A stretch of DNA of 64,000 nt from Gigaspora rosea (taxonomy: Eukaryota > Glomeromycota > Glomeromycetes > Diversisporales > Gigasporaceae). Of the stretch, positions 45,546 through 57,416 are shown one piece after another. The stretch covers positions 142,069 to 206,068 of the forward strand of contig QKWP01000055.1 in assembly GCA_003550325.1 (NCBI GenBank), given 5' to 3'. Made by a program: the position numbers and the translations under genes. The notes beneath the pieces were generated by a model, which saw only the letters and a list, made by a program, of their open reading frames with translations, was not told the DNA's origin and did no database searches. How positions within the stretch are numbered: position 1 is the stretch's first letter; each line of letters opens with the position of its first letter.

Positions 45546-46074
45546 TTGGTGATCCACCTGTCAACCAGAGAGTCATTATAGTAAAAAGTGACTCAGATTA
45601 CTATATAAATTTACTATAGTGTGAATGTGGCATGCACGTATTTAAAACTTTTTTTATACTAAGTTAATTATCTTTCTGGCTTAAGAGACTTTTGTAAAGC
45701 TCATTAAAACGCATCTAATAGTGGTTAGAGCATCAAAATCAGCTTGGTGGATGCCAAGATATCTTTAAAAAATCTTTCTTTTACTATGTAAATTTTCTTG
45801 CAAACAATACTATTATTTGCAAGAAATTTTACATAGTAAAAGAAAGGTTTTTTAAAGATATCTTGGCATCTACCAAGCCGATTTTGACGCTCTAACCACC
45901 ATTAGATGCGTTTTAATGAGCTTTACAAAAGTCTCTTAAGCCAGAAAGATGATTAACTTAGTATAAAAAAAGTTTTAAATACATGCACGCCACATTCGCA
46001 CTATAGTAAATTTATATAGTAATCTGAGTCACTTTTTACTATGATGACTTTCTAGTTGACTGGTGGATCACCAA
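45546..46074. mobile_element. 529-bp near-perfect foldback element with TTAA flanks
   Basis: Outer ends TTGGTGATCCACCTGTCAAC and, as complement, TTGGTGATCCACCAGTCAAC are flanked by TTAA on both sides (45,542-45,545 and 46,075-46,078). The two arms of about 260 bp are nearly identical, with a small loop near 45,811. It lies inside the MULE downstream of the transposase. TTAA may be a piggyBac-like target or just the outermost part of the palindrome; the sequence alone cannot separate these. Confidence 0.88.
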
Positions 46075-46244
46075 TTAATATATTATTACAAATTAAATTT
46101 GAAAATAATCAAATTAATTGATTAATCAACAATGATTTATTTAAAAGCAATTTTTTTTATGTATTTATACAATGATTTTTTAATGCAAATGTATTATTCA
46201 ATTTTTTTTAAAAAAAAATAAAGAAAAAAAAATATTATTTTATT

Positions 46245-47565
46245 TAAATGAATGACTACCTATCAATCCATGATAAGAAATGGTTGTGCTTTTTAGTTCA
46301 CTATGGTACGATTCAATAGCATTCGTTAATGTTATTTGTAAAAGTAGAGAAGAATGTTAACGGGCCTAAAGAGCCCACTAATTTGTGTATTTTTTGTAAT
46401 TCCGCGATATATATTGTTTAACAGCGGGTTTTTGACATTTGTTAAGTGCTTCATTAATAAGTTCTTTACAACCAATTTTTGTGGTTTTATGCATTTCTTG
46501 GGTCATCTTTCTTCGAGCCTTCGTATCATAAATTTTAGTTATCCATGTGCACATTACATAGACAGTGCAAAAGATAACGGCACACTCCTGTTTGCCCCTT
46601 TTTAAACCCGAGAAAGCTATAGAAATTGCATTGGCTTTGATGTTGCTTTGATCAGTAAGAAAGTATTGAGGTTTCCAGGAACCATTTAACCGCCAAATTA
46701 TATGCAAAACCTCTGCCACTGTATCCCTATCTTCGTTACTTACTAAAAAGTGCGCTCCTACATCCCAAGAACTATGGTTGTCCCGAATATACAGTGTAAA
46801 TAACCGCTAATAATATTTATATGTTTTATAAGTTGAATCCATTAACGTTAACCACCCAGAGCGCGAAAGTTTCTCAAGTTGATTGGGGTGCACAAAGACA
46901 AAGTCACGAGTTAATCGACAGGTAACTTCATAACTTTCTACCAAATACTCCTTACTTTGTAAAAAAACAATCAATTCTTTAATATCCAACTCCATACTTT
47001 CATTACCATTAAAATATACATTTTGGAGTTCGCGAACTTTACTTTGAATATTAGAAACTTCTTTTTGTCTTAACTCTCTAATACTATCACTAAGATCTAA
47101 TTTCTTAGTCGCATACTCTTTAATTGCACTAACAATTACTAGTGGTGGATAACTCTTAACTGCCTCTTTCTTTACTAAGTCCTGAACATACTGCGAACAT
47201 TTCAACTTCTCACTTTCTTCAATGCTATGGGTATGATTAGAGCTAGCTAGAAATTGATCGATATATACTTTCTGCTCTGTAACAAGACACAAAACTCTAA
47301 TTTTTGCATTACACATATCTGGTGTTCGGACCTTCGTTTTTCGCCTTTTTTCACTTGGCACTCCTTCCTTACATGTACTTGATAGATTATGCTTAGCAAA
47401 CTGGCATATGTAAATAGTCGACTGATTACCATGAGCATGTTTTTTTGAACTATACATTGTCCAAACATTAGTGACAAGGGGCCGCCATTGATTATCGAAA
47501 TCCTCTAACAAAACCTCAAATGGTTGGCCAACATTATCCCTTAGATTGTAGTAGAACACGGGCAA
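46245..47565 (-). pseudogene. MULE transposase, inactivated by stop codons
   Basis: On the minus strand one frame runs from the ATG at 47,563-47,565 to about 46,245, with in-frame stops TAG (46,807-46,809), TAG (46,378-46,380), TAG (46,366-46,368) and TAA (46,357-46,359). Residues 20-125 look like a FAR1/WRKY-GCM1-type zinc-binding region, with scattered Cys (ICQF, STCKE, DMCNA, RVLCL) and a SNHTHS His pair. A predicted helical segment follows, then the catalytic core: LMDSTYKT holds the first Asp, just before the first stop, and LTDQSNI the second. The remaining part, ending in ESYHSELK, is typical of this family. The frame is otherwise open, so decay is recent. It would have cut and pasted the surrounding element by DDE chemistry in the nucleus. 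Confidence 0.88.
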
Positions 47566-48014
47566 ATTTGGCTGCGTTTTTGCACTTTTTTAGCTCTGAT
47601 TTACTTTTTTAAAATACTAAAATAATTAAATAAAACTTTGTACAATTATATTTGAAAATAAGGATTACTTTTTTGCAAAATTAGTTTTTATATTATAAGA
47701 AAATAAATTATAGTTACATATAAGCTAAAAATAGATAATTTTAAGAAAAAATTTTTTTAAAAAATTTTATTACAATTTTTCTGCGATCTTATTTAGTTTT
47801 AGTTTTAGAACTATAGTTCTTAAGACAATATTGTAGTTTATATAAAGGATGACAACTTTCATTATTGCAACTTTAATGATTTACTTGTAAAAATTAAGAC
47901 TTGTATTAGAAGTAAAGATTTTTTTATAGACGGGAATATATAAAATTTGAAAAAATCTAAAGAAAATTTTAATAGTAAAAATGCCAATACAAGAACTTTA
48001 AACATTTATTATAT

Positions 48015-49030
48015 AGGGTGTGGCGACTTAGGGAAGTTGGTAAGTTGTCACCCCCCAAGTGGCAGGTCTTGAGTTCAAATCCCACTGGCGACGCTTTTGA
48101 AAAATAGACCTGTGTTCCGGTAACTGTTTCTTGTCGATCAGTTGGGTACATCACCTGTAGTCTTTGGTTACCATCTTAAATGGGAGCTTTCGGGCGAAGT
48201 TGTGTCTCATTACACAGACAAATCCAAGGAACCAGAGAAACAGAAACCCATTTGGCAAGTCCCGAGTAAGGAGGTAGCTCTGATCTTTGACGGTGCTACC
48301 AAAAATTGGAATTTGGACCGAAACAGGAGAACCGGACGTTGTCCTTGGGGACAAGGTCTACCAACCTGGCCGCCGGAGTCGCACCGGAGGAAAAGGACCC
48401 ATGTTGAGGAATTGGAGACCAAGGGGAGAAAAACCATAATGGCACCTAATGCCGGGTAGATCAACCCTTCTGGGCCAACTGGATTGGAAGTTTGGGATAT
48501 ACCGGTGAAGAACCGGAAGAAAATGATAGTGGGTGCCGGGGTTGGAATGAACCTTACAAGGGCAGTAGTAGGTAATAGTAGCGGTTGCAGGGTAACCCCC
48601 TGACTGCAAGTTGTTTGCCTCGGTGAATGCGTAAGTTACCGAAAGTGTAGGTGAATACCTGTGGGGGACAGGTATCACTCTACCAGGTTTACCACAGGGG
48701 CAAATGCCCTCCAATAGGTGTTTGGCTAAAGCCTCAGGGTACTTTCACAGCGAATTACTCGTGAAAGGGTATATTGAGAGGAACATTGAACATGGGTAGA
48801 AGCCAGAGAGTTTAAATAGGCAATCTCCTAGCTGGGTTGCAGGTATGGCATCTAGTGTAGAACCTTCGGGCGGACTACTTAAATTAGACAACCAAAAGTT
48901 GTACGTGTGGCTAGTTGTACTCTCGTTATACAAATGTAATATGTGGCACAGTCATATTGACCGGGCCAACCCGTTTGGATCAATAAAGTGCTAGGGTACC
49001 TAAGTGGTCACCTTAATATTAAAAAAAAAA
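48015..49030 (+). mobile_element. Full-length 1-kb retroposon with tRNA-like head and poly(A) tail
   Basis: The insert is markedly GC-richer than its surroundings and ends in an A-run (49,021-49,032). It is flanked by a perfect 14-15 bp duplication, AACATTTATTATAT, at 48,001-48,014 and 49,031-49,044. The first 80 bp resemble a tRNA gene. No recognisable protein is encoded: the overlapping frames on both strands (for example 48,142-48,459) have no domain. At about 1,016 bp it is longer than a typical SINE. Partial relatives are at 20,974-21,257, 36,951-37,110, 50,100-50,770 (inverted) and 61,060-61,355 (inverted). It was probably mobilised in trans by a LINE. It sits inside the MULE. Confidence 0.9.
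48016..48096 (+). promoter_or_regulatory. tRNA-like head with RNA polymerase III boxes
   Basis: GTGGCGACTTAGG (48,020-48,032) resembles an A box and GAGTTCAAATCCC (48,071-48,083) a B box, about 40 bp apart as in tRNA genes. The T-arm stem (TGAG/CCCA) has one A-C mismatch and no proper acceptor stem forms, so it is a tRNA-derived promoter, not a functional tRNA. Likely internal Pol III promoter of the retroposon. Confidence 0.65.
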
Positions 49031-50099
49031 AACATTTATTATATTAAAGTTTTCTAATGATTTTAAAAAAATTTTATAACAAAGTTACTAAAACAAAACT
49101 TAAAGAATATTTTTTACTTAGAAAAGATATGGCTAAAATCAATATTTAAAATTTTATTAAAAATTTTAAAATACGCAGGCAAATTTGCCTATGTTACTAT
49201 CTAAGGGATAAAGAAGAGCGCGCCTTTCATTAGGGGTAAGTTGCGACGAACTATGTAATTTAATTTCATTGCTTACAAATGCAACCTATATATTTTAAAT
49301 ATTGTAAGTATAACAACTTATCTAAACTATTTGCTATTAAAAATCAAAGTCATACATATATTACTTTCAGATGCATCCAAATTTTCTTTATCGCTTTTTA
49401 AAAGTTCGATAATATTGTTCAGATTTTTTTGGTCTTTAGCATTGTTAATTTCCATTTTATGGTCAACGTTGTAAAAAAAAAAAGTGTTTGAGACCGATTT
49501 TATTATAAAAAAAAAAGAATCTATTCAAAAAAAAAAGCGCAGTGCCTTTATTAAAAAAAAAAAAAAACAAAAAAAAAACTGTTAAAAAAATAGGTTGGCG
49601 GCTTTGTTTGCAAACCAGTATGACAACTCTTATTTATTATTAGAAAAAGGGATTTCTTTATTTAAAAAAAGTAACTTTCTTCGTTCCTCTATAAAAAATA
49701 CAACACTCATGCTTCTTGAACTTATTTATCGCGACAGATTTTTATAATTAATAAAAAAAATTATGGATTAAATAAATACATTTTGTGATTTCCCAATAAT
49801 CATCAATCATTGGAAAATTTTATAAGGTACCTGGCTTTAGCCGCCCCAAAAAAGGCAAAAAATATATAGTAAACATATCTCTACTGTTTACTAAGATTTT
49901 TTACTAGTTTTTTGATAGATCACAAATTAATTTTTTTAATTGAATAATATAATTGTATTGAATATCATTATAATAAATAGTTACGTTGTTTCCTATTGTT
50001 TATTATTTAAAAAGTAGTATATATAATGTATATGGACAGTTGTAAACATGAGTTTGGACATTTTTGGCCATTTTTAAGCAAAAAAAATAGATTGAAATT

Positions 50100-50770
50100 A
50101 CTTAAAATTTTATTTTTATTTTATTTTATTTTTTTTAATTCAAAGTGCCCACTTTGGGATTATTAGCTTTTATTCAAGATATAATCATCCTAAATAAAGA
50201 ACTTTCTGACATTTGTACATTGACGAGAGTACAACTAGCTATACCTGCAACTTTTAGTTGCCTATTTAAGTAGCCACCCAAAGGTTCTATACTAGCTGCC
50301 ATATCTGCAACAATACTTATACTTGCAGTTAAAAGTTACTTGCAACCACTACTATTATCTACTTTAGCCCTTGTGGAGTTTACCAGACTTTAGTACCTTT
50401 CCATTCTTCTTCCATTTTCTTTCTCTAGAGCTTTCCTTACTCCTAATTGCTTTCCTTCCCTAGTTGCAATTCTACTTCCAATCCAAGAACCCAGAAGGTT
50501 TGGTCTGCTCAGCAAATACTATAGTTTTCTTCTCTTGGTACATGCTTCTGAAACATATATTTTTTTCTTCTAATAATAACATTTGGCAGTCTGGTTGATA
50601 GATTTTACCAAACCTTCTTGTTGTAAATTTGCTTTTAGTTAGTCTGCTTTTAGTTAGTCTACTCTAGTCATAAGTTCCCTATTCAATTCCTGTTTAGGTA
50701 CTATCAAAAGTCTGGCTACCTCTTTATTTAGGTCTTGCCAAGCTGGTTTCTTTTGTTATATATTAATATG
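50100..50770 (-). mobile_element. Inverted, 5'-truncated retroposon copy
   Basis: A T-rich run (50,100-50,138) marks the 3' tail. AACTTTTAGTTGCCTATTTA and AAGGTTCTATACTAGCTGCC match the complement of 48,850-48,910. Further upstream segments match the complement down to about 48,240. The head is missing. Part of it may carry a different middle segment. Confidence 0.75.
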
Positions 50771-52019
50771 CACCTGGAATTAATTTGTCTTGTATAATAC
50801 CAAAGCTTCTAATATGAGTTGATCTACAGATTCTGCTCAGAGTCCAGGTTACTGTAATACAGATAAATTTTTCAAAAACATCTCTAGTAGGATTCAAACT
50901 CTATACCTTTTTGTTTCAATAGCTTGGGGGTTACTTAAAATTTTATTATAATAACATGATTTAAAATTAAGTAAAAAACATTAATCACGAATTTTATATA
51001 TAATTGTATATTTTTTAATAATATATACTTTATTATAAAATGTATAGACACTATGGACACTATGGACATGGACATAGATATAAATATGGACAAGCCAAAA
51101 AAAGCTATGGATATAGTAAACACGATATTACTATATATATGTACATATATGGTATTTGAAAGAAAATAAAACTTGCAATCAATAAATAAGAGGCCCCATA
51201 GCAAAAAATAGTGATACTCAAAAAAACTTTTTTTGTAAAAATTTTATTTTTGCAAAAATTAGACTATTTAGAACACAATATTAAAAAACTACAAAAAAAA
51301 TTTTTCACCTTTTGCTATAGGGCCCAAATAATAAATATTAAATATAGTAGTTTATATATCATTTTAATTATAGATGATAATCTATTAGCAAAGTAATAGG
51401 TTCAATATTATTGTAAAGTTGTCTTTTTTTTCTTTTTTTTTCTTTTTTATTCTTTTTTTTATAGTATATATCATATATCTACATTTATCTATTAATTAAC
51501 CTATTGTTATCCTATATCCACTTCTTCAAAGATATTAGGTAACTAGAGTGATCTTAGACAGTGAACACTTTGTGTAACTTCAAACTTTGTTACTGTGGTA
51601 TATCTAAGTCAGTATGACGTTTTTAAGAAAACTTAACAAAGAAGATTTAAGGCAATTTGCAATTACGAAAGAGGCTACAATTAAAAGTATATGAGGATAC
51701 TAATAACTGTTTGATTTGTGTAGTTAATAGTTGTTTTTATTATTGAAAGAGTATGAAGACTCGATGTTGAACTTGAGGTCCACATCGGCCACTTTTATAC
51801 TTTTTGAAATTTTACAAATATAACGGTCAATATCTTTTACATGTGTAATATATACTATAACTATTATTAATAAAATATATAGTATAACTAGTATAAATAT
51901 AATATATGTAATAAATAATATATATGTAATAAATAAAATATCTAGAATATAAGCTATAAATATGACATCTTTTAGATATGTCAGATCTACGATTTTTGTC
52001 CGCAGCAATCGCCTAGCCA
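50771..52019. other. No gene identified
   Basis: Includes short tandem GGACACTAT-like motifs near 51,050, long T runs near 51,425-51,465 and AT-rich hydrophobic frames (50,935-51,204; 51,724-52,020) with no recognisable domain. None was called. Confidence 0.4.
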
Positions 52020-52230
52020 ATCAGATTGCTGATCAATTAATAAGTATAGGAGTAAATGTTTGACAACTCCTATCTTGGCAACCAGAGGTCGTACAGGGAC
52101 GTACTATAGCTTATTCGAACCGTCTCATCGAGCTGAGTCGAATGGTGGTTGTTTCATCGAATTTGGATCACTGGTTCAAACGTTATGTCCGTTTTTGTGA
52201 TATTTTACAGGTTAACACTATCTATCTATC
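52020..52230 (+). repeat. GC-richer segment ending in a (TATC)n tail
   Basis: GTCGTACAGGGACGTACTATAG, TTCGAACCGTCTCATCGAGC and CACTGGTTCAAACGTTATG are followed by ACACTATCTATCTATCTAC. The higher GC and the simple-repeat tail are reminiscent of a SINE or LINE 3' end. No second copy is in the window and no target duplication was recognised, so the class is uncertain. Confidence 0.4.
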
Positions 52231-52614
52231 TACATCATTTAATTTGGAGTTCATATGCTTTAGCATTTTTGAATAAATCAGATCTAAGAATATAATCTAA
52301 AATATGATCTAAGTAAAAAATTAATTACATTTTATGTAAGTAACTAAAAATAACAAATTACAACATTTGGTCATAATCAATATTTTATAGTAGAAGACCA
52401 ATATTATCTATATTATAATTAGATCTTAAAAAAATTTAAAATACTATTTAAATCTGTAATTATGATTATTTATATGTTAATATCATAATAGATTTATTAT
52501 AATTCGTAATTGACCTATTACTATGAATTAATAATTAGATCATCTATTTATATTTATGAATTATAATTAAAATCACCCATTGGCAATGATCACTATATTA
52601 CACAACCAGATTAG

Positions 52615-53460
52615 AAGATTTTGTATAATGCAAAGACCATTTAAATTGTATTTTTTTTTACTCTTTTCTTTTAGTACTGTAGTATATCACTATTAATAAG
52701 TTATTGTTTATATCATCGCTTATAGTATATTGGTTCCTTCGTTATCATATCATTATTTATAGTGCTCAGATTCTTCATTACTTACAGCGTTTTGATTTCA
52801 TTGTTAACAGTTTCATCGCTAGTGTAGTTTAGATTTTGTATAATGCAAAGACCATTTAAATTGTATTTTTTTTACTCTTTTCTTTTAGTACTGTAGTATA
52901 TCACTATTAATAAGTTATTGTTTATATCATTGCTTATAGCATATTGGTTCCTTCATTATCGTATCATTACTTATAGTGCTCAGATTCTTCATTACTTACA
53001 GCATTTTGATTCCATTGTCAACAGTTTCATCACTAGTGTAGTTTTCAATTTCTTTTTACTGGTATTGTTGCATATAGTGCTTCAGTTTTTAGTTATATTA
53101 TAATTTAGGTTCTTATTTGTGCAGCTAAGTATTCTTTTCTTTTTTTTTGTTTTTAGTGTTCTTGCAAAACTAACAAAACATTTTTTGTTTAGTAGTACTG
53201 CTGTTAATAAGTTATTATTTGTGTCGTCACTTATAGCATATCAGTTCGTTCATTATCATGTCGTCACTTATGGTCCTCTGATTCTTCATTATTTACAGTT
53301 AATTACAGTTTCGTCACTAGTATTGTTGTGTATGGTTTTCCAATTTCTTTTACTAGTATTGTCATGTATAGTGCCTCAGTTTTTAGTTATATCATAATTT
53401 AGGTCCTCATTTGTGCAGCTAAATATTCTTTTCTTTTTTTTTGTTTTTAGCATCTTGCAG
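52615..53460 (+). repeat. Tandem repeat of about 214 bp, two close and one diverged copy
   Basis: 52,615-52,828 and 52,830-53,043 are nearly identical (GATTTTGTATAATGCAAAGA through GTTTCATCGCTAGTGTAG). A third, diverged copy follows at about 53,120-53,330, and a fragment at 53,400-53,450 starts over. Each unit contains a pyrimidine run ending in TTTTAG before GTACTG or similar, looking like a 3' splice site. Frames across the array (52,918-53,103; 53,119-53,397) are repeat by-products. Confidence 0.8.
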
Positions 53461-54300
53461 TACTAACAGATCTTCTTTTGAATAGTAGGGTATTGTTCAG
53501 AATGGGCTAGTGAAAATATGTTTATCATTGGTGCTGAGTTTTTGTTGGCGTCATAATAGTGGAATTTATTGCGATGGTAGTTTGAATTTTTATTGGATAT
53601 TTTCTTTATTATGCTAATACGTTCCGTTATATTGACACTTTTAATTGTTTTCTTTGTTAGATAGTTGCTATTGGATTTGAAATCAACATTGGGTTTTGTG
53701 TATAAATAAGTATTTCTATTTTTATATTATATTTTATATTTAATAGTACCAATATTAACTATTTTTTTTTCTTTTAGATTATAGTGTAATCTGATATTAA
53801 TAGTAGTCATGTCTTGCTTTTTTGATGCTGTTGATAGACAACTTCATTGTTGGTACCAAGTTTTTTGTACCATATTCAGAATTTGGTTTGTTTTATTATG
53901 TACTATTATAGTTCACTAGAATATATTTATTGTTGTGCCACCATATTTATTGTAATGCATTTGATGTACTGGTAGTTGTTGTGGTACATTATGTTATAAC
54001 TATCTTAATATTAAGAGAAAATTAAGATTAGGGTTAGAATTATAGTTAGAAATGCGTTTAGAGTTAGGTTTTTAGATAAAAATAGTGAAGTGGAGGTGAC
54101 AGAAAAAGTGAGCTACTATAGAGTGTATTAAGTGTATGTGCAATATATATAATGATGTGTGCTTTAAGTTCTTTTATTAATAATTATATAGTAATAAATA
54201 TTTAATTAATAACAAAAATTTTAATAATTATTATGTAATATATTATATAGTATGGTTAATAGTATGGTTAATAAATAAAATTTTTTGGATAACACAAAAG
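53461..54300. other. T/G-skewed stretch, no gene seen
   Basis: The plus strand is rich in T and G through about 53,990. A short telomere-like run, AGATTAGGGTTAGAATTATAG, lies at 54,026-54,046. Nothing else is recognised. Confidence 0.4.
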
Positions 54301-54565
54301 GGTGGTAACGGTCACTACTGGTTATAGTTAGAAATATTCTATATTTATTATTTATTAAAAAATCTACTTTTGATTATTATGCACACTTTGAAATTTAACA
54401 ATAATCAATATGAAGTAATTCATATCTTGTAATTTTTAGAATTATGAGAAAGTTTTGTATACAAATTTTTTAATACAAACTCAACTTAAAACATATTATT
54501 TGTCAAGTAAGTTTATAATAGAATTTTTATATAATAAAAATTATAATAACTTTACTATATTACTA

Positions 54566-55224
54566 AAATGCATTATTGGTATTCAACACTATAATGATCT
54601 TCATTAATCAAATTTTTTAAATGCAGTATAACATAAAGATCAGGTGTAACCTAAATTTTTTGTTGTTTTGAAATTTTTTTAAAAAATACCTTTTAGCCCA
54701 AAATTTTATCTATGAAACTACTTTTTTTTTAAAAAAAAAATTCCTTGTGAAATTTTATTATATATTATGCCTCACCCTAACCCTAACTATTAACTCTAAT
54801 TTAACATTTATTAAATTTAAGGATACGGTTAATGCTCACCAGTGGTGAATTTCACCAGTCCAATTAAAATTAAGGATCAGGGTATAACATGCAAAACAAT
54901 TTTGTGTAACAAAAATAAGAATTTTTTAAAAAATCACTTCTAACTAAAATTTTGTCTATGCAAACAAAAAATTTCTTGCAAAATTTTGGTATAAACTATA
55001 CCCTGCCCTATTCCAGTTCTTACCCTTACCCTAATATTAAAGAAATTTAATTTTTATTTGTTTTGCTACATATAAGTATAGATGGATAATCACCGGTGAA
55101 TTTCACCACTGGTAAATGCTAAATTAATTCTAAATTTAATTTTTGTTTATTTTATTTTTGTTTATTTTTTTAAATTGATCTTTATGTTATACCAAATATT
55201 GGTGTTGAACACCATAGTGCATTT
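54566..55224. mobile_element. 659-bp TA-flanked element with telomere-like core
   Basis: Ends AAATGCATTATTGGTATTCA and, as complement, AAATGCACTATGGTGTTCAA are flanked by TA (54,564-54,565 and 55,225-55,226). It contains CACCCTAACCCTAAC near 54,773. A second copy is at 43,320-43,638. A further inverted-repeat insert lies within. Confidence 0.75.
54835..55118. mobile_element. Nested element with TCACCAGTGGTGAATTTCACC-type ends
   Basis: GCTCACCAGTGGTGAATTTC at the left and, as complement, GCATTTACCAGTGGTGAAAT at the right. The middle contains ACCCTTACCCTAATAT. The CACCAGTGGTG core is itself palindromic. The element is absent from the related copy at 43,320-43,638. Target duplication unclear. 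Confidence 0.6.
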
Positions 55225-56490
55225 TATATTATTCCTAACTTTAATACAAACTAATTTACCTTTTCACTATTATTACAATAAACATCAGTTTAGTTGTCAT
55301 TAAAAAATTAACTTTTGATTATTACATGCACTTTGTATTTTTGAAATTTAATAAATAAACTTCTATTCATTATGTGTATATTGCAACTTTGAAATTAACT
55401 GAGATATAGATAATATTAATAACATTTATTAGTGAGTCACATATTGTACATTGTCAGAATAGTAAAGTTTATGATAGTAATTCATAATAGAAACTATAAA
55501 AATTTTAATGCCTTAATTCTAACTACATATTGTGATCTTTAAAATAATAAGCAAGTTTTGTATAGGAATTTTTTATAGAAATTCTTGATAAAACCACAAT
55601 AATTTTAATACAAATACAACCTTAAAACATATTAGCTGTTGGGTAACAGAATTTTTATAGAATGCACAATAAAAATTATAATAACTTTAATATAAACTAA
55701 TTTATCTTTTTGCCATTACCAATATAAGCCACAATGAAAGCATTAGTTAGCATCGATTTATATTTATTATTTATTAAAAAATACTTTTTGATAATCATGT
55801 GCACTTTGTATATTTGAAATTTAAAAATAGACTTCTATTCTTTATGTGCATATTGTATCTTTAAAATTAACTGAGATATAGACAATGTTAAAAATATGCA
55901 TTAGCAAATCATTTATTTTGTATTGCAAAATGATAAAGTTTATAATAGTAAATCATGATAAAAACTATAATTATTTCAATATAAACTAACTTAATCCTAA
56001 TTATATATTGTGATTTTTTAGAATAATGAACATGTTTTGTATAAGAACTTTTTTCAGAAATTCTTAATAAAAACTACAATAATTTGTACAACTTAACTTT
56101 AAAGTGTTTTATCTGTCAGATAAGCTTGTATAGAAATTTTATAGTAATTCACAATAGAATTATAATAACTTTAATATAAATTGATTTATCTTTTTGTTAT
56201 TATCAATATAAACCATAAAAAATTAGTTATTATCTATTTATATTTATTATTTATTAAAAATTAATTTTTGATTATTACATATATTTTGTATTTTGAAATT
56301 TAACAATTAGACTTCTGTTCATTATGCACATATTGTATCGTTAAAATTAACTAAGATATAGATAATATTGAACATGTATTAGCAAGTTATATAATAAGTA
56401 TTACCAGAATGGTAAGGTTTAGAAGTTTAGAATAGTAACTTACAATAAAAACTATAAGAACTTCAATATGAACTAACTCAATTCTAATTA

Positions 56491-57416
56491 AGGGAGATTA
56501 GGGTATTGTGACAAAGGGGTATTGTGATGAATTTGGAATATTTTGTGATCCTGTGATCAGAATCAAATGAACTTAAACTATTCAATTCCTCTCAATAAAA
56601 GAATTCAATGGTATAAATTTTATCTGATTCTGATCATGGAATCACAAAATATCTTGATTCATCACAATATCTCTAACTATAGTACTTTATATGTTTTAAT
56701 ATAAAAATGCAATTATTTTGTGACTCTGTGATCCAAATTGATTTTATACCATTCGATTCTTCTCATAGAGAAGAATCAAATAATATAAAATAGGAACTAA
56801 AATATACATAGATAGGTCAGGTTAATTATAGAGTTACTAAAAAAGGAAAGATCTGCAAACGAAGTTCAAAAATAAGCAAAAAATTACTATAAATAGAAAA
56901 GATCTGCATAAAAATCTCAAAAATAAGCAAACTTATATCTAACCTATTTATATATATTTCGGGGTCCTATAAAAATCACTCAGTTTGAATCATGGAGTCG
57001 CGAGATATTTGTTAAAAACATAAAATACTATAGTTAGAGATATTATAATGAATCAGGATATCTTATGATTTTATAATCAGAAATTAGATAAAATTTATAC
57101 TATTAGTATCCTCTTATCGAGAGGAATCGAATAGTTTAAGTTTTATCCAATTCTGATTATGGATCATAATATATTCCAAATTCGTCACAATACCCCAAAA
57201 CTAAAATTCTTTAATTTTTTTTAAAGTTATTCGAATTATAGTATTTTGTGATACAGTAATCGAATCAAATAATTCTGGTATTATTCGACCTGACTCAATA
57301 AGACCAGCTCAAATTTTAAGACCAGCTCAAATAATACTAAAATTGTTCAATTTCGATCGATATACCATGTAATAAAATTGAAAATTTTTAACTTTGTCAC
57401 AATACCCAATCTCCTT
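56491..57416. mobile_element. 926-bp TA-flanked element in the tandem array
   Basis: Ends AGGGAGATTAGGGTATTGTG and, as complement, AAGGAGATTGGGTATTGTGA are flanked by TA at 56,489-56,490 and 57,417-57,418. Uninterrupted versions of the site are present in neighbouring units (CTAATTATATATTGTGATTT near 55,996). The inner palindromic phrases (GATTTTGTGATCCTGTGATC, ACCATTCGATTCTTCTCA) resemble 1.9-2.3 kb. Confidence 0.9.

Larger units (their letters stand above)
44087..49847. mobile_element. 5.8-kb MULE (Mutator-like) transposon with long terminal inverted repeats
   Basis: Ends GGGGCGGCTAAGTCAGGTAC and, as complement, GGGGCGGCTAAAGCCAGGTA. The inverted similarity extends about 265 bp on each side (44,087-44,360 and 49,560-49,847). 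The flanks AAAAAAG(G) are duplicated (44,080-44,087 and 49,848-49,855); the exact duplication is 7-9 bp because G and C runs abut it. The uninterrupted site CCAAAAAAGGC is present as complement at about 43,115-43,125 in the other arm of the host palindrome. Long inverted repeats, a duplication of this size and an internal MULE transposase fit together. The transposase is dead, so the element is a non-autonomous relic. Confidence 0.9.
43040..49945. repeat. Host palindrome split by a MULE and a smaller element
   Basis: The arms are inverted about a centre near 43,775, with GCTATCTAGTAATCCAATTC and its complement closest to the loop. Outer parts match as well: TCTTCCAAAGAACAAACC near 43,130 versus the complement near 44,055-44,075, and GATCTATCTAAAAACTAGT near 43,050 versus CTAGTTTTTTGATAGATC near 49,905. 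The left arm carries an insertion at 43,320-43,638, the right arm the 5.8-kb MULE. Confidence 0.8.

Noticed and set aside
48016..48096. Functional tRNA gene
   Set aside because: Boxes A and B are recognisable, but no proper acceptor and anticodon stems form and it is joined to a retroposon body with target duplications.
48142..48714. Several overlapping frames of 67-118 codons on both strands in the 1-kb retroposon
   Set aside because: They are open because the segment is GC-rich; no domain is seen and truncated copies do not keep the frames.
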